In this document: in pieces, positions 1 through 6,471 of the stretch
Layout of the letters: the number at the start of each line of letters is the position of its first letter
How positions within the stretch are numbered: the stretch's first letter is position 1
Source of the DNA: Pelethousia sp034933245
GTDB lineage: Bacteria; Bacillota; Clostridia; Christensenellales; CAG-138
Length of the DNA stretch: 23,010 nt
Assembly: GCA_034933245.1 (NCBI GenBank)
Contig: JAYFNX010000057.1
Span: forward strand, 1 to 23,010
Reading direction: 5' to 3'
Program-made: the position numbers and the translations under genes
The notes under the pieces: generated by a model
The model's database searches: none
What the model was told of the DNA's origin: nothing
Seen by the model: only the letters and a program-made list of their open reading frames with translations

Positions 1-122
1 TGCCCTTCTTGGCTCAGCGCCATCGTGATCGCCGCCGTCAGCGTCGTCTTCCCGTGGTCTACGTGGCCGATCGTCCCGATGTTTACATGGGGCTTCGTCC
101 GTTCAAATTTTGCCTTTGCCAT
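1..122 (-). CDS. tuf: Elongation factor Tu, N-terminal fragment (cut by window edge)
   Basis: EF-Tu is the GTPase that carries aminoacyl-tRNA to the ribosome. Only the first 40 codons lie in the window; the gene continues beyond base 1. The translation starts MAKAKFERTKPHVNIGTIGH and goes on into the P-loop GHVDHGKTT that binds the GTP phosphates, followed by the start of switch I. The ATG at 122 has a GGAGGAAG ribosome binding site 7-10 bases upstream on the minus strand. It lies 97 bases downstream of a tRNA-Gly gene on the same strand with no clear terminator between, so both probably share the tRNA promoter at 361-389. Identification is certain; the rest of the gene cannot be judged. Confidence 0.97.
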   Translation of the reverse strand, partial: MAKAKFERTKPHVNIGTIGHVDHGKTTLTAAITMALSQEG

Positions 123-199
123 TTAAACTTCTTCCTCCAAAATGTTTTGTGCTTGCCTATTCGGGGGACCTGCCCTCTGCCCGCATGAAAACGGGTGGC

Positions 200-216
200 G
201 TCAGCTCATGGCTGAC
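200..216 (-). other. Small stem-loop between tRNA-Gly and tuf
   Basis: GTCAGC and GCTGAC form a 6-bp stem with a 5-base loop just after the tRNA 3' end. No T-run follows on the minus strand, so it is not an intrinsic terminator. It may be a processing or stability element in the tRNA-tuf transcript. Confidence 0.35.
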
Positions 217-219
217 ATT

Positions 220-293
220 TGGAGCGGGTGATGGGAATCGAACCCACATTATCGGCTTGGGAAGCCGACGCTCTGCCACTGAGCTACACCCGC
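220..293 (-). tRNA. tRNA-Gly (anticodon CCC)
   Basis: On the minus strand this 74-base sequence folds as a full cloverleaf. The acceptor stem GCGGGTG pairs with CACCCGC, and the D-arm carries AGCTCAGTGGCAGAGC. The anticodon stem TCGGC/GCCGA closes the loop TTCCCAA, whose middle bases CCC are the anticodon reading GGG glycine codons. The T-arm is GTGGG-TTCGATT-CCCAT. The discriminator T and a genomically encoded CCA (222-220) complete the 3' end. It is transcribed toward tuf from a strong promoter 70 bases upstream. Confidence 0.95.
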
Positions 294-360
294 GTAGCCA
301 CAGCGTATTCCGGGCGGCAAAACCGTCCTATGACAGTCCTCCGTACAGTACAGCATCATT

Positions 361-389
361 ATTCTAGTACAGCAGGACATTTTTGTCAA
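361..389 (-). promoter_or_regulatory. Promoter for tRNA-Gly and probably tuf
   Basis: On the minus strand a perfect -35 TTGACA (389-384) is separated by 17 bases from the -10 TAGAAT (366-361). The predicted start lies about 60 bases before the tRNA. The quality suits a stable-RNA or translation-factor promoter. Confidence 0.8.
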
Positions 390-427
390 CCACAAAGGCC
401 CCGTTTCTCTTGGATTTTTCCGTAAAT

Positions 428-1147
428 TCATTGATAGGCATCTGTTTTGGGTTCTTCATACAACATCATGTATACGCTCATGTTCCCAGCCCCATCCACG
501 GTAGCCAAAAAAATATCGTCTAAATTTTGTATGCGTTGGCGTGCCAATTCCTTTTTTAGCCACGCCTGGTTTTTTCCCGCAAGCTTCAAATTCCCGGGCA
601 GCGCCACCCCGTCCAACACCACATTTATCACCGGCACGGCGCTTCCCACTTCCAGGGAAAGATCCCGGGGCGTGGCGGGCCTCGCGCACTCCTTGGGCAA
701 GAAGGAAATGCGGCCGTTTGGCTCGATGCGGGCAGATTGGATATCCGCGATGTTAAAATACCCCGCCAGTCGGCATTGGGTAAGAAATTCGGATACGTCC
801 AGCTTGGCCCGTCCCAAGTTCTTCTTATATAATTTTCCGTCCTCCAGCAATACCAGGCTGCGGCCTATTAAAAGGCGGCGGATGGCCAGGCTGCGGCAGG
901 CCGCCAAGCTGATCAGAACGGCCGCAAGCGCATAAATAAACATGGCCAGCAGGGGCTTAAAATAGTCCGGATGGTCGGCTGTGGCCATTTCCGCGGCAAT
1001 GGAGCCTATGGTGATCCCTGTCACATAGTCAAAGAGGCTCATGTTGGCAATCTGTTTATAGCCGATCAGCTTACAAAGCAGAAATAGCGCCGCCACGGAC
1101 CCGGCGCTCAGCACCGTCACCCGCAAAAGATCATCTAAAACGCCCAT
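428..1147 (-). CDS. DUF421 / YetF-family membrane protein
   Basis: This 239-residue protein matches the DUF421 (YetF/YkjA/YdfS) family. Three hydrophobic segments fill the first 95 or so residues, including the family-typical stretch FDYVTGITIGSIAAEMA. A cytoplasmic alpha/beta domain follows, with a PVINVVLDG segment. Family members are membrane proteins of poorly defined function, some linked to spores. The start at ATG 1147 is chosen because AGGGGGGG lies at the right distance and hydrophobic segment 1 begins there; an upstream in-frame start (1219) would run through a stem-loop and adds a non-hydrophobic tail. It follows tsaD on the same strand with a 100-base gap holding a 13-bp hairpin, so it may be partly or wholly uncoupled from the tsaD operon. 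Confidence 0.85.
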   Translation of the reverse strand: MGVLDDLLRVTVLSAGSVAALFLLCKLIGYKQIANMSLFDYVTGITIGSIAAEMATADHPDYFKPLLAMFIYALAAVLISLAACRSLAIRRLLIGRSLVLLEDGKLYKKNLGRAKLDVSEFLTQCRLAGYFNIADIQSARIEPNGRISFLPKECARPATPRDLSLEVGSAVPVINVVLDGVALPGNLKLAGKNQAWLKKELARQRIQNLDDIFLATVDGAGNMSVYMMLYEEPKTDAYQ

Positions 1148-1180
1148 CCTCTGTTCCCCCCCTAAGATATGGAAATAGTA

Positions 1181-1218
1181 TGGGCTCCTTTGCCGGCGCT
1201 TATGTGCAAAGGAGCCCA
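1181..1218 (-). terminator. Stem-loop between tsaD and the DUF421 gene
   Basis: TGGGCTCCTTTGC (1181-1193) and GCAAAGGAGCCCA (1206-1218) form a perfect 13-bp stem with a 12-base loop. Downstream on the minus strand is only TACTATTTCC, so the U-tract is poor. It could be a weak terminator for the NUDIX-tsaD operon or an RNA processing and stability element before the DUF421 gene. Confidence 0.5.
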
Positions 1219-1247
1219 CGGGAACACAGGTCGCTTTTATTTCGCTT

Positions 1248-2318
1248 TCATTTCGCGCAGAGGGGGAGCCCCGGCGCCGCGTTCAGCTTCAGGCCGCTGC
1301 GTGCCCCGGTCAACAGGGCATAGTGCCCCGCGCAGCCGATCATGGCCGCATTGTCCGTGCAGAAGCGGAAATCCGGGCAGCAAAAGCGCAGCCCTTGGCG
1401 CTTGCAGGCGGCCTCCAGCATTGCCCGTAAGTATTGGTTGGCGGAAACGCCGCCAGCCAGAGCCAGGGTATGGCTACCCTGTGCAAGGGCCGCCCGTACG
1501 GCTTTGTCCGTAAGGGTGGTGCATACGGCCCGCTGGAACGAGGCCGCCAGGGACGGGGCATCCACTTCCTCCCCCCGCTGCCCGGCATTGTGGATCAGGT
1601 TCACCACGGCCGTCTTTAGGCCGGAGAAGCTCATATCCAGCCCCGGCCCCTCGTTAAAGCCCGCATGAAGGGGATACCGGGTTTCATCCCCGCTTCGGGC
1701 CAGCTTTTCCAGCTCCGGTCCCCCTGGATAGGGCAGGCCCAACGTGCGGGCTACCTTATCAAAAGCCTCGCCGGCGGCGTCGTCCCGGGTGCAACCCAGA
1801 AGGCGGAAAGCCGTGTAGCTCTCCACGGCCACAATATGGCTGTGCCCCCCGCTGGCTACCAGGCAGGTAAAGGGCGGTTCCAAATCCGCAAAGGTGAGAT
1901 AATTGGCCGCAATGTGCCCTGCTAAATGGTTCACGCCGATGAAGGGGAGCCCCTGGGCAAAAGCCAGGCCTTTGGCATAGCTGACCCCCACCAGCAGCGC
2001 CCCCACCAGGCCCGGGCCGCAGGTAACGGCCAAAGCGGCCATGTCCGAAAGCGTCGCATCCGCTTGGCGCAGGGCTTCCCGCACCACGCCGCCCACCCGT
2101 TCCACGTGGCTGCGGGAAGCGAGTTCCGGCACCACGCCGCCAAATTTGCGATGGAGGGGAATTTGGGTATGGACCGCCATGGAGCGCACCTGCCGCCCCC
2201 CCATCAAAACGCTGGCCGCGGTTTCGTCGCAGGAGCTTTCGATGGCAAGCAGAAGGGCACTCTGGTTATGTTGATAGTCCACAAGGCCGGTTTTAGCCCG
2301 TTCTTCATAGTTGGTCAT
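1248..2318 (-). CDS. tsaD: tRNA N6-adenosine threonylcarbamoyltransferase TsaD
   Basis: TsaD transfers the threonylcarbamoyl group from TC-AMP to A37 of tRNAs that read ANN codons, working with TsaB and TsaE in the cytoplasm. The 356-residue product has the ASKHA-fold signature LLLAIESSCDETAASV (residues 22-37), the metal-binding pair H131 and H135 in HLAGHIAANYL, and the later glycine-rich motifs PGGPELEKLA, SFSGLKTAV and LAGGVSANQ. Length is slightly above the usual 335-345 because of a roughly 20-residue N-terminal extension. The ATG at 2318 has AGAGGAAAA upstream and overlaps the stop of the preceding gene in an ATGA arrangement, implying translational coupling. tsaB, tsaE and rimI, often adjacent, are absent here. 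Confidence 0.96.
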   Translation of the reverse strand: MTNYEERAKTGLVDYQHNQSALLLAIESSCDETAASVLMGGRQVRSMAVHTQIPLHRKFGGVVPELASRSHVERVGGVVREALRQADATLSDMAALAVTCGPGLVGALLVGVSYAKGLAFAQGLPFIGVNHLAGHIAANYLTFADLEPPFTCLVASGGHSHIVAVESYTAFRLLGCTRDDAAGEAFDKVARTLGLPYPGGPELEKLARSGDETRYPLHAGFNEGPGLDMSFSGLKTAVVNLIHNAGQRGEEVDAPSLAASFQRAVCTTLTDKAVRAALAQGSHTLALAGGVSANQYLRAMLEAACKRQGLRFCCPDFRFCTDNAAMIGCAGHYALLTGARSGLKLNAAPGLPLCAK

Positions 2319-3046
2319 GCGGTTTTCCTCTTTTCAATCCGCCCTATTCGAACAGCCCACGCGCTAAGAAGGGCCATGCCGCCCAGGGCAAGTGCGGTGA
2401 AGCGCGCGATAATGCCCGAAAAGAGCCCCAGCGGGCAAATGCGGATCATGCGGCAGGCATCGTAGTCCATCAACCACAGGTCGTTCGTAAAAAATATATA
2501 ATGAAAGCGGGTCCAAAAATCGTAGAAATCCACCAGGGCATAGGTCCCTATCGCCACAAGCATAACCCCGAAGGCGGCCAACGCCCGCCACCAACCGCCC
2601 AGAACCGCCCCGGTCAGGCCGAATTTAGCCGTATCCGTCTTGCGCCGCGCCTCCAGCGCCAGCAGGCAGGCCAGCGCCGCGAACCCACCGATGCCCCCAT
2701 ACTGCAAGCGGATAAACGCCTGATACAAGGCGCGCACATCTTTCATGTGGTCGATCTCCTGTTGGTTGAACATCTCCACGGTTTGGCCGTATTCCCGCAC
2801 CGTCAATTGGATGCTCTCCCGTTTACCTTCCATATAGTCTATCATGGCCATGATGGCGTCCGCGCTATTCTCGGCGGAGATGCCGATTTGCGTCTGGATG
2901 TCCATGCGCTCATAGGTTCGATAGAAATAGGCCCGGCTGTTGATGGTAAGGCGCAGGGAGGTCATCAACAAGGCCAGAATAATGAATAGCCAGAGCGGGG
3001 CCACAGCCCAGGCCCATGGGTTTGTCTGTTTCTTTTTTTTATGCAT
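2315..3046 (-). CDS. DUF1461 / TIGR01906-family integral membrane protein
   Basis: The 243-residue protein matches the TIGR01906 (DUF1461) membrane family. It has a basic N-terminus, a first membrane helix at about residues 12-32, then an outside-facing loop with EMFNQQEIDHMKDVRALY. Two or three more helices follow. The signature FYDFWTRFHYIFFTNDLWLMD lies before the last helix. Function is unknown. The ATG at 3046 is chosen because AGGGAG sits 8 bases upstream; it overlaps the NUDIX stop by 8 bases. Its own stop overlaps the tsaD start, so it is in the middle of a three-gene coupled operon. Confidence 0.85.
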   Translation of the reverse strand: MHKKKKQTNPWAWAVAPLWLFIILALLMTSLRLTINSRAYFYRTYERMDIQTQIGISAENSADAIMAMIDYMEGKRESIQLTVREYGQTVEMFNQQEIDHMKDVRALYQAFIRLQYGGIGGFAALACLLALEARRKTDTAKFGLTGAVLGGWWRALAAFGVMLVAIGTYALVDFYDFWTRFHYIFFTNDLWLMDYDACRMIRICPLGLFSGIIARFTALALGGMALLSAWAVRIGRIEKRKTA

Positions 3047-3782
3047 CCCATACTCCCTGGGGCAGGTCTCCCAAGGCGTTCTCCAGAGCTGCAATGGCCG
3101 CCCGCTCCCGTTTGGGGTGGCCCAGGGTCAAAAGCCGGGCCGCCCGCTCCCGGGGCAGGTTGTTGAGCGCCAGCAGCGCACCAAAGAGAACATGGTCATG
3201 GTCGCTGGCCAATCCCGCGTCGCTCTTGGGGAGGGCAGCCGTAAAGGATCCCAGCTCGTCATAACGGATCTGGGCCCTGGCCCGCAGGATGGTTTTTCCC
3301 ACCAGCAAAATCCGATAGGTTTCCGCCTGGGGGCACCAGCTTTCCCGCACCACATCCACCTCGAAAAGGCTGGCCTCCGCCGCATCATCGCCCCCTTGGG
3401 GGCAAAGGCTGCCCAAAGGCGCCAAGCCATAGTGCGCAATGGTAATCACCCGGGTGCGCGGGTCCCGATTCAGGGCGTCATACACGCCGAAGCGGCGCAA
3501 TTTCACCCCCGCTATGCCCGTCTCCTCCATCAGCTCCCGGGCAGCCCCCTCCAGCGAGGTTTCATCCATATTCAAAAAGCCGCCGGGAAGAGCATAGCGC
3601 CCCAGATCCGGATGGTTTCCCCTGCATACAAGCGCCACGCACAGATGCAGCCCGCCTTCGCTTTCCCTAAGGGTAAAGGCCGCCGTATCCGCCGTAACCG
3701 AGGGATGGGGATATTTGTTTACATCATAGGCCGCTAGGAATTCCGCCAAGGTTTGGCCCTTCGCATTGCGCTTTTCAACCAT
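3039..3782 (-). CDS. NUDIX hydrolase (ADP-ribose pyrophosphatase/NrtR-like group)
   Basis: NUDIX enzymes cleave nucleoside diphosphates linked to another group. The full box G-x5-E-x7-RE-x2-EE-x-G-I is present at residues 68-90 (GFLNMDETSLEGAARELMEETGI pattern, all catalytic residues kept). The N-terminal lead-in NAKGQTLAEFLAAYD and the C-terminal segment with SDHDHVLFGALLALNN resemble the longer COG1051/NrtR-like group, so a regulatory role is possible, but I see no decisive DNA-binding motif. Start choice: ATG 3782 has AAAGGCGG 9 bases upstream, giving 247 residues. An in-frame ATG at 3809 (256 residues) lacks a ribosome binding site and would leave only a roughly 12-base leader after the TATAAT at 3833-3828. 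It heads the operon with the DUF1461 gene and tsaD. Confidence 0.88.
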   Translation of the reverse strand: MVEKRNAKGQTLAEFLAAYDVNKYPHPSVTADTAAFTLRESEGGLHLCVALVCRGNHPDLGRYALPGGFLNMDETSLEGAARELMEETGIAGVKLRRFGVYDALNRDPRTRVITIAHYGLAPLGSLCPQGGDDAAEASLFEVDVVRESWCPQAETYRILLVGKTILRARAQIRYDELGSFTAALPKSDAGLASDHDHVLFGALLALNNLPRERAARLLTLGHPKRERAAIAALENALGDLPQGVWDA

Positions 3783-3827
3783 AGCAAACGCCCGCCTTTC
3801 ATCGCTCATATTGGTATTCTTTGGGGT

Positions 3828-3848
3828 ATTATAACATAGTTTTATAAT
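3828..3848. promoter_or_regulatory. Back-to-back -10 boxes between the NUDIX and proline-rich genes
   Basis: Two perfect TATAAT boxes lie 9 bases apart: one on the minus strand (3833-3828) facing the NUDIX gene and one on the plus strand (3843-3848) facing the proline-rich gene. The plus one has a weak TTGGGG -35 at 3821-3826; the minus one has no recognisable -35. RNA polymerase could occupy only one at a time, so expression of the two genes may be mutually exclusive. Confidence 0.45.
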
Positions 3849-3869
3849 AGATAGGGGGATGATTTGACC

Positions 3870-4766
3870 ATGCATACCAGGATGATTCCGCTTATGGGCC
3901 AAGGCCGGGCCCTGCTTCGCCTGCAGGAAGGAGACGGGCAGGGCACGCTAGCCCTTTCTCCGCCTTATCCGGATGCCGCCCTGTATCTTATCGGCCCGGA
4001 AGCCCAAGCATTGGCCGTAACCCTGGACGAGGCGGGACGCGGCTCCCTTGCTTTACCGTTCACCCCGGTGGCCGCCCTCCTGTATGAAGAAGGCGGTTTC
4101 TCCCTTACGGGCGGCTTTGCCGGCCGCCGTGATTTGTTGGAAAAGGCCAAGGTATCCGTTCGGCTGCAAGCCCCGGCCTCTCTTTCCTCCAGCCATACTG
4201 TAGCATCGCCTTACGCCCGGCCGCCCAGCCCTGCCCCTCCCATGCCCGGGCCAAACCCGTTGCCTCCTTTTCCGCCACCGCTCCCCATGCCCGCGCCGCC
4301 TCCTCCTATGCCCGAACCACCGCCTCCGCCTATGCCCGCGCCGCCGCCGCCTCCACCTAAGCCCGTGCCGCCGCCGCACGCCCCGTCGCTCCTTCATACG
4401 GATCCCTACACGCCCCAGAGCGACGCCCTTTTGGAGGCGCTGAAAAAGGCGCAGGAGCTTTTCCATGCCGAAACCGCAACGTCGGCGCAGCCCAGCCCGC
4501 CTCCCGGGCCGGTTCCGATTCCCAATCCGTTTCCTCGGACGTTTCCCCAGAGCACCTGGCGCCGGGTCGGCTATCCCGGCGCTTTGGGCCATTACCTTGC
4601 CGGGGAGGGCACGGGCCGAACCGGCGCCTATACTGTTTATGCCCTGCCCGGGGAATACGCGCCTGTTCCCCGCCGCGGCAAGGGATTTGACCGTTTCCTT
4701 CGCTCCGTGGACGGAAGCGGTTATTGGGTGCGGGTCGTGCGCAAGGGAAACGCGCCCAAAGCATAG
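3870..4766 (+). CDS. Proline-rich protein of unknown function
   Basis: I cannot assign a family with confidence. The 298-residue product has three parts. Residues 1-100 form a beta-rich domain with the pattern ALYLIGPEAQALAVTLDEAGRGSLAL. Residues 117-172 are a low-complexity stretch made of MPAPPPP- and MPEPPPPP-type units. After a short helix (LLEALKKAQELFHAE, 187-201), residues 229-291 form a compact C-terminal domain (STWRRVGYPG...YTVYALPGEYAP...GSGYWVRVV). The two end domains resemble sequences I associate with clostridial uncharacterised proteins, some spore-related; that link is from memory. There is no signal peptide. The ATG at 3870 follows AGGGGGATGA by 11 bases; an in-frame TTG at 3864 is a slightly closer alternative. 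The polyproline runs would demand EF-P. It is single and followed by a strong terminator. Confidence 0.75.
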   Translation: MHTRMIPLMGQGRALLRLQEGDGQGTLALSPPYPDAALYLIGPEAQALAVTLDEAGRGSLALPFTPVAALLYEEGGFSLTGGFAGRRDLLEKAKVSVRLQAPASLSSSHTVASPYARPPSPAPPMPGPNPLPPFPPPLPMPAPPPPMPEPPPPPMPAPPPPPPKPVPPPHAPSLLHTDPYTPQSDALLEALKKAQELFHAETATSAQPSPPPGPVPIPNPFPRTFPQSTWRRVGYPGALGHYLAGEGTGRTGAYTVYALPGEYAPVPRRGKGFDRFLRSVDGSGYWVRVVRKGNAPKA

Positions 4767-4836
4767 CGCCAGCCCTTGTAAAACGCGCCAAACCACAACA
4801 TATGCCTTACCTTGTTCATTCGGCCACAACTCATTC

Positions 4837-4875
4837 AAAAAAAATGCCCGAAAGCTTTGTGAACGGGCATTTTTT
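4837..4875. terminator. Bidirectional intrinsic terminator
   Basis: An A-run followed by ATGCCCG (4844-4850) pairs with CGGGCAT (4864-4870) followed by a T-run, around a 13-base loop. It closes the proline-rich gene just before the rpmG promoter and would work in both directions. Confidence 0.88.
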
Positions 4876-4877
4876 CA

Positions 4878-4906
4878 TTGACAGCGGTGCTAGGGTATGG
4901 TAGATT
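4878..4906 (+). promoter_or_regulatory. Promoter of the rpmG-secE-nusG-rplKA cluster
   Basis: A perfect TTGACA (4878-4883), a 17-base spacer and TAGATT (4901-4906). The predicted start is near 4913, giving a leader of about 100 bases before rpmG. The -35 begins three bases after the T-run of the upstream terminator. Confidence 0.85.
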
Positions 4907-4912
4907 AGTACA

Positions 4913-5015
4913 GGTACCCCCTTGCGGGGGTTTATTTAGGTACGTAAACCACAAAAAGCGAAATCTGTTGCGGGATGCAGGGCATCACCGTTTACATGTT
5001 TAGGAGGAAGGAACC
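4913..5015 (+). promoter_or_regulatory. Structured leader of the rpmG operon
   Basis: Right at the predicted transcript start, ACCCCC and GGGGGT form a tight hairpin with a 4-base UUGC loop (4916-4931), followed by TTATTT. GGTTTA (4929-4934) can instead pair with TAAACC (4945-4950). GTAAAC (4944-4949) can pair with GTTTAC (4990-4995), enclosing GATGC-AGG-GCATC (4974-4986), just before the AGGAGGA ribosome binding site. The first two choices share bases and exclude each other. No known leader family was recognised. Confidence 0.4.
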
Positions 5016-5165
5016 ATGCGCGTAAAAGTCACATTGGCCTGCACCGAGTGCAAGCAGAGAAACTACAACACCTTCAAGAACAAGAAAAACGATCCCGACC
5101 GTATCGAATTCCAGAAGTACTGCCGCTTCTGCCGCAAGCACACCCTGCACCGCGAAGCCAAATAA
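5016..5165 (+). CDS. rpmG: 50S ribosomal protein L33 (zinc type)
   Basis: The 49-residue product begins MRVKVTLACTECKQRNYNTF and ends KYCRFCRKHTLHREAK. It carries two CxxC pairs (C9/C12 and C36/C39), the zinc-ribbon form of L33, a structural protein of the large subunit. The ATG at 5016 has TAGGAGGAAGGA just upstream. secE starts 15 bases after the stop. A tRNA-Trp gene sometimes found between rpmG and secE is absent. Because L33 has C+ and C- paralogues in many Firmicutes, this zinc form may be the zinc-replete copy. Confidence 0.97.
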   Translation: MRVKVTLACTECKQRNYNTFKNKKNDPDRIEFQKYCRFCRKHTLHREAK

Positions 5166-5180
5166 CTGAGGATTAAAGCA

Positions 5181-5420
5181 ATGGCAAACGATAAGCAATT
5201 GAAAACCAACAAGCCCGCCAAGAAGGATAAAAAATCCGGCCGGGCCAAACAGTTCTTCAAAGAGGTCATGGGCGAGCTTAAGAAGCTCTCCTGGCCCACC
5301 AAAAAGGAGCTCGTTTCCTACACGCTCACCGTCGTGGGTTTCATCGCCCTGATGGCGGTGGTCATTTACGCGCTCGATCTGGTATTCAGCGAAGGACTGG
5401 GCCTGCTGGCGAAGCTGTAA
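5181..5420 (+). CDS. secE: Preprotein translocase subunit SecE
   Basis: SecE clamps SecY in the membrane and is essential for Sec-dependent secretion. The 79-residue protein is the short one-helix Gram-positive form. A lysine-rich cytosolic tail leads to the conserved amphipathic segment FFKEVMGELKKLSWPTKKEL (residues 25-44), then a single membrane helix at about 45-70. A GAGGA ribosome binding site lies upstream. It sits between rpmG and nusG (10 bases after its stop), the classical arrangement. Confidence 0.97.
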   Translation: MANDKQLKTNKPAKKDKKSGRAKQFFKEVMGELKKLSWPTKKELVSYTLTVVGFIALMAVVIYALDLVFSEGLGLLAKL

Positions 5421-5430
5421 GGAGCGCCTT

Positions 5431-5946
5431 ATGGAAGAGGCCAAGTGGTATGTGGTCCATACCTATTCGGGTTACGAAAACAAGGTAAAGGAAGACCTGG
5501 AAAAGACCGTCGAAAACCGCAACCTGCAGGATATGATCCTGGAAGTAAAATATCCCACAGAAGAGGTTGTTGAAATTAAGGACGGCAAGCGCAAGGCGTA
5601 TCAGCGCAAGGTGTTCCCGGGCTACGTCATGGTCAAAATGTTCATGAACGATAAGACCTGGTACGTTGTGCGAAACACCCGAGGCGTCACAGGCTTTGTG
5701 GGGCCGGGAAGCAAGCCCATCCCCCTCACCGACGAAGAGGTAACGGCCATGGGCGTGGAGCGCATCCCCATCGAGTTGGATATCGAGCTCGGCGAAAGCG
5801 TACGGGTGGTATCGGGCCCCTTGGAAAACTTCATCGGCACGGTGGAAGCGCTGGACCCGGAGCGCCAGAAGGTCAAACTTACCGTATCCATGTTTGGCCG
5901 GAGCACCCCGGTGGAGCTGGATTATATCGAAGTGCAAAAATTATGA
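5431..5946 (+). CDS. nusG: Transcription termination/antitermination factor NusG
   Basis: NusG binds RNA polymerase and, depending on partners, couples transcription to translation, affects pausing or assists Rho. The 171-residue protein has the NGN domain at residues 1-110 (WYVVHTYSGYENKVKEDLE, then VFPGYVMVKM and a TRGVTGFVGPG segment). The C-terminal KOW domain is at about 118-168 (GESVRVVSGPLENFIGTVEAL). Length and order are normal for the family. The GGAG ribosome binding site sits 10 bases after the secE stop, so it is co-transcribed with secE. Confidence 0.97.
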   Translation: MEEAKWYVVHTYSGYENKVKEDLEKTVENRNLQDMILEVKYPTEEVVEIKDGKRKAYQRKVFPGYVMVKMFMNDKTWYVVRNTRGVTGFVGPGSKPIPLTDEEVTAMGVERIPIELDIELGESVRVVSGPLENFIGTVEALDPERQKVKLTVSMFGRSTPVELDYIEVQKL

Positions 5947-5970
5947 TATGCATCCCTTTGGGATTCATAT
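5946..5970 (+). other. Hairpin after nusG
   Basis: ATATGCATCCC (5946-5956) pairs with GGGATTCATAT (5960-5970) across a TTT loop with one mismatch, starting at the last base of the nusG stop codon. No T-run follows, so it is unlikely to terminate. It may be a processing site or stability element between nusG and rplK. Confidence 0.45.
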
Positions 5971-6010
5971 ATGTGGGAGGCCTGCCATGGCCGCTCGCAC
6001 CACTATTTAA
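5971..6010 (+). promoter_or_regulatory. Candidate L1-binding leader of rplK-rplA
   Basis: GTGG (5973-5976) pairs with CCAC (6000-6003), and GGCC (5979-5982) with GGCC (5989-5992). The two short helices are joined by an asymmetric internal loop with GA on one side and GCTCGCA on the other. Two short helices around such a loop are the known form of the L1 autoregulatory site, which mimics the 23S rRNA target. Position directly before rplK fits. The call rests on shape, not on a model score. Confidence 0.5.
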
Positions 6011-6028
6011 AAAGGAGAAACCAAACCA

Positions 6029-6454
6029 ATGGCAAAAAAGATCACAGGCTATGTGAAGCTGCAGATCCCCGCCGGCAAGGCAACGCCCGCGCCGCCCGTG
6101 GGCCCGGCCCTGGGCCAGCACGGCGTAAACATCATGGGCTTCTGCAAGGAGTTTAACGAAAAAACCGCGAAGCAGGCCGGCCTGATCATCCCGGTGGTCA
6201 TCACCGTGTATCAGGACCGCTCCTTTACCTTCATCACCAAGACCCCGCCCGCCCCCGTTCTGATTAAGAAGGCCTGCGGCCTTGAGTCCGCCAGCGGAAA
6301 GCCCAACACGCAGAAGGTGGCCAACATCACCAAGGCTCAGATCCGGGAGATCGCGGAGTTGAAGATGCCCGACCTGAACGCAGCCAGCGTTGAGGCGGCT
6401 ATGAGCATGATAGCCGGCACGGCCCGTTCCATGGGCATCGTGGTGGTGGACTAA
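6029..6454 (+). CDS. rplK: 50S ribosomal protein L11
   Basis: L11 forms the GTPase-associated centre of the large subunit with L10 and L7/L12. The 141-residue protein is of standard length. It has the N-terminal motif KLQIPAGKATPAPPVGPALG with the proline-rich hinge, the GVNIMGFCKEFNE segment, and the RNA-binding C-terminal domain ending MSMIAGTARSMGIVVVD. AAGGAG lies 11 bases before the ATG. rplA follows 17 bases after its stop. Confidence 0.98.
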   Translation: MAKKITGYVKLQIPAGKATPAPPVGPALGQHGVNIMGFCKEFNEKTAKQAGLIIPVVITVYQDRSFTFITKTPPAPVLIKKACGLESASGKPNTQKVANITKAQIREIAELKMPDLNAASVEAAMSMIAGTARSMGIVVVD

Positions 6455-6471
6455 GAAGGAGGGCTATTCAG

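Noticed and set aside
447..935. A 162-codon plus-strand frame in the DUF421 gene
   Set aside because: Shadow of a gene with a good ribosome binding site and family match on the other strand.
4218..4385. CRISPR-like or tandem DNA repeat in the proline-rich gene
   Set aside because: The repetition follows proline codons in frame and varies at each unit; there are no equal spacers.
4053..4838. A 261-codon minus-strand frame opposite the proline-rich gene
   Set aside because: Its arginine and glycine runs are the mirror of the proline codons. It would begin between the plus-strand gene's stop and the terminator with no ribosome binding site.
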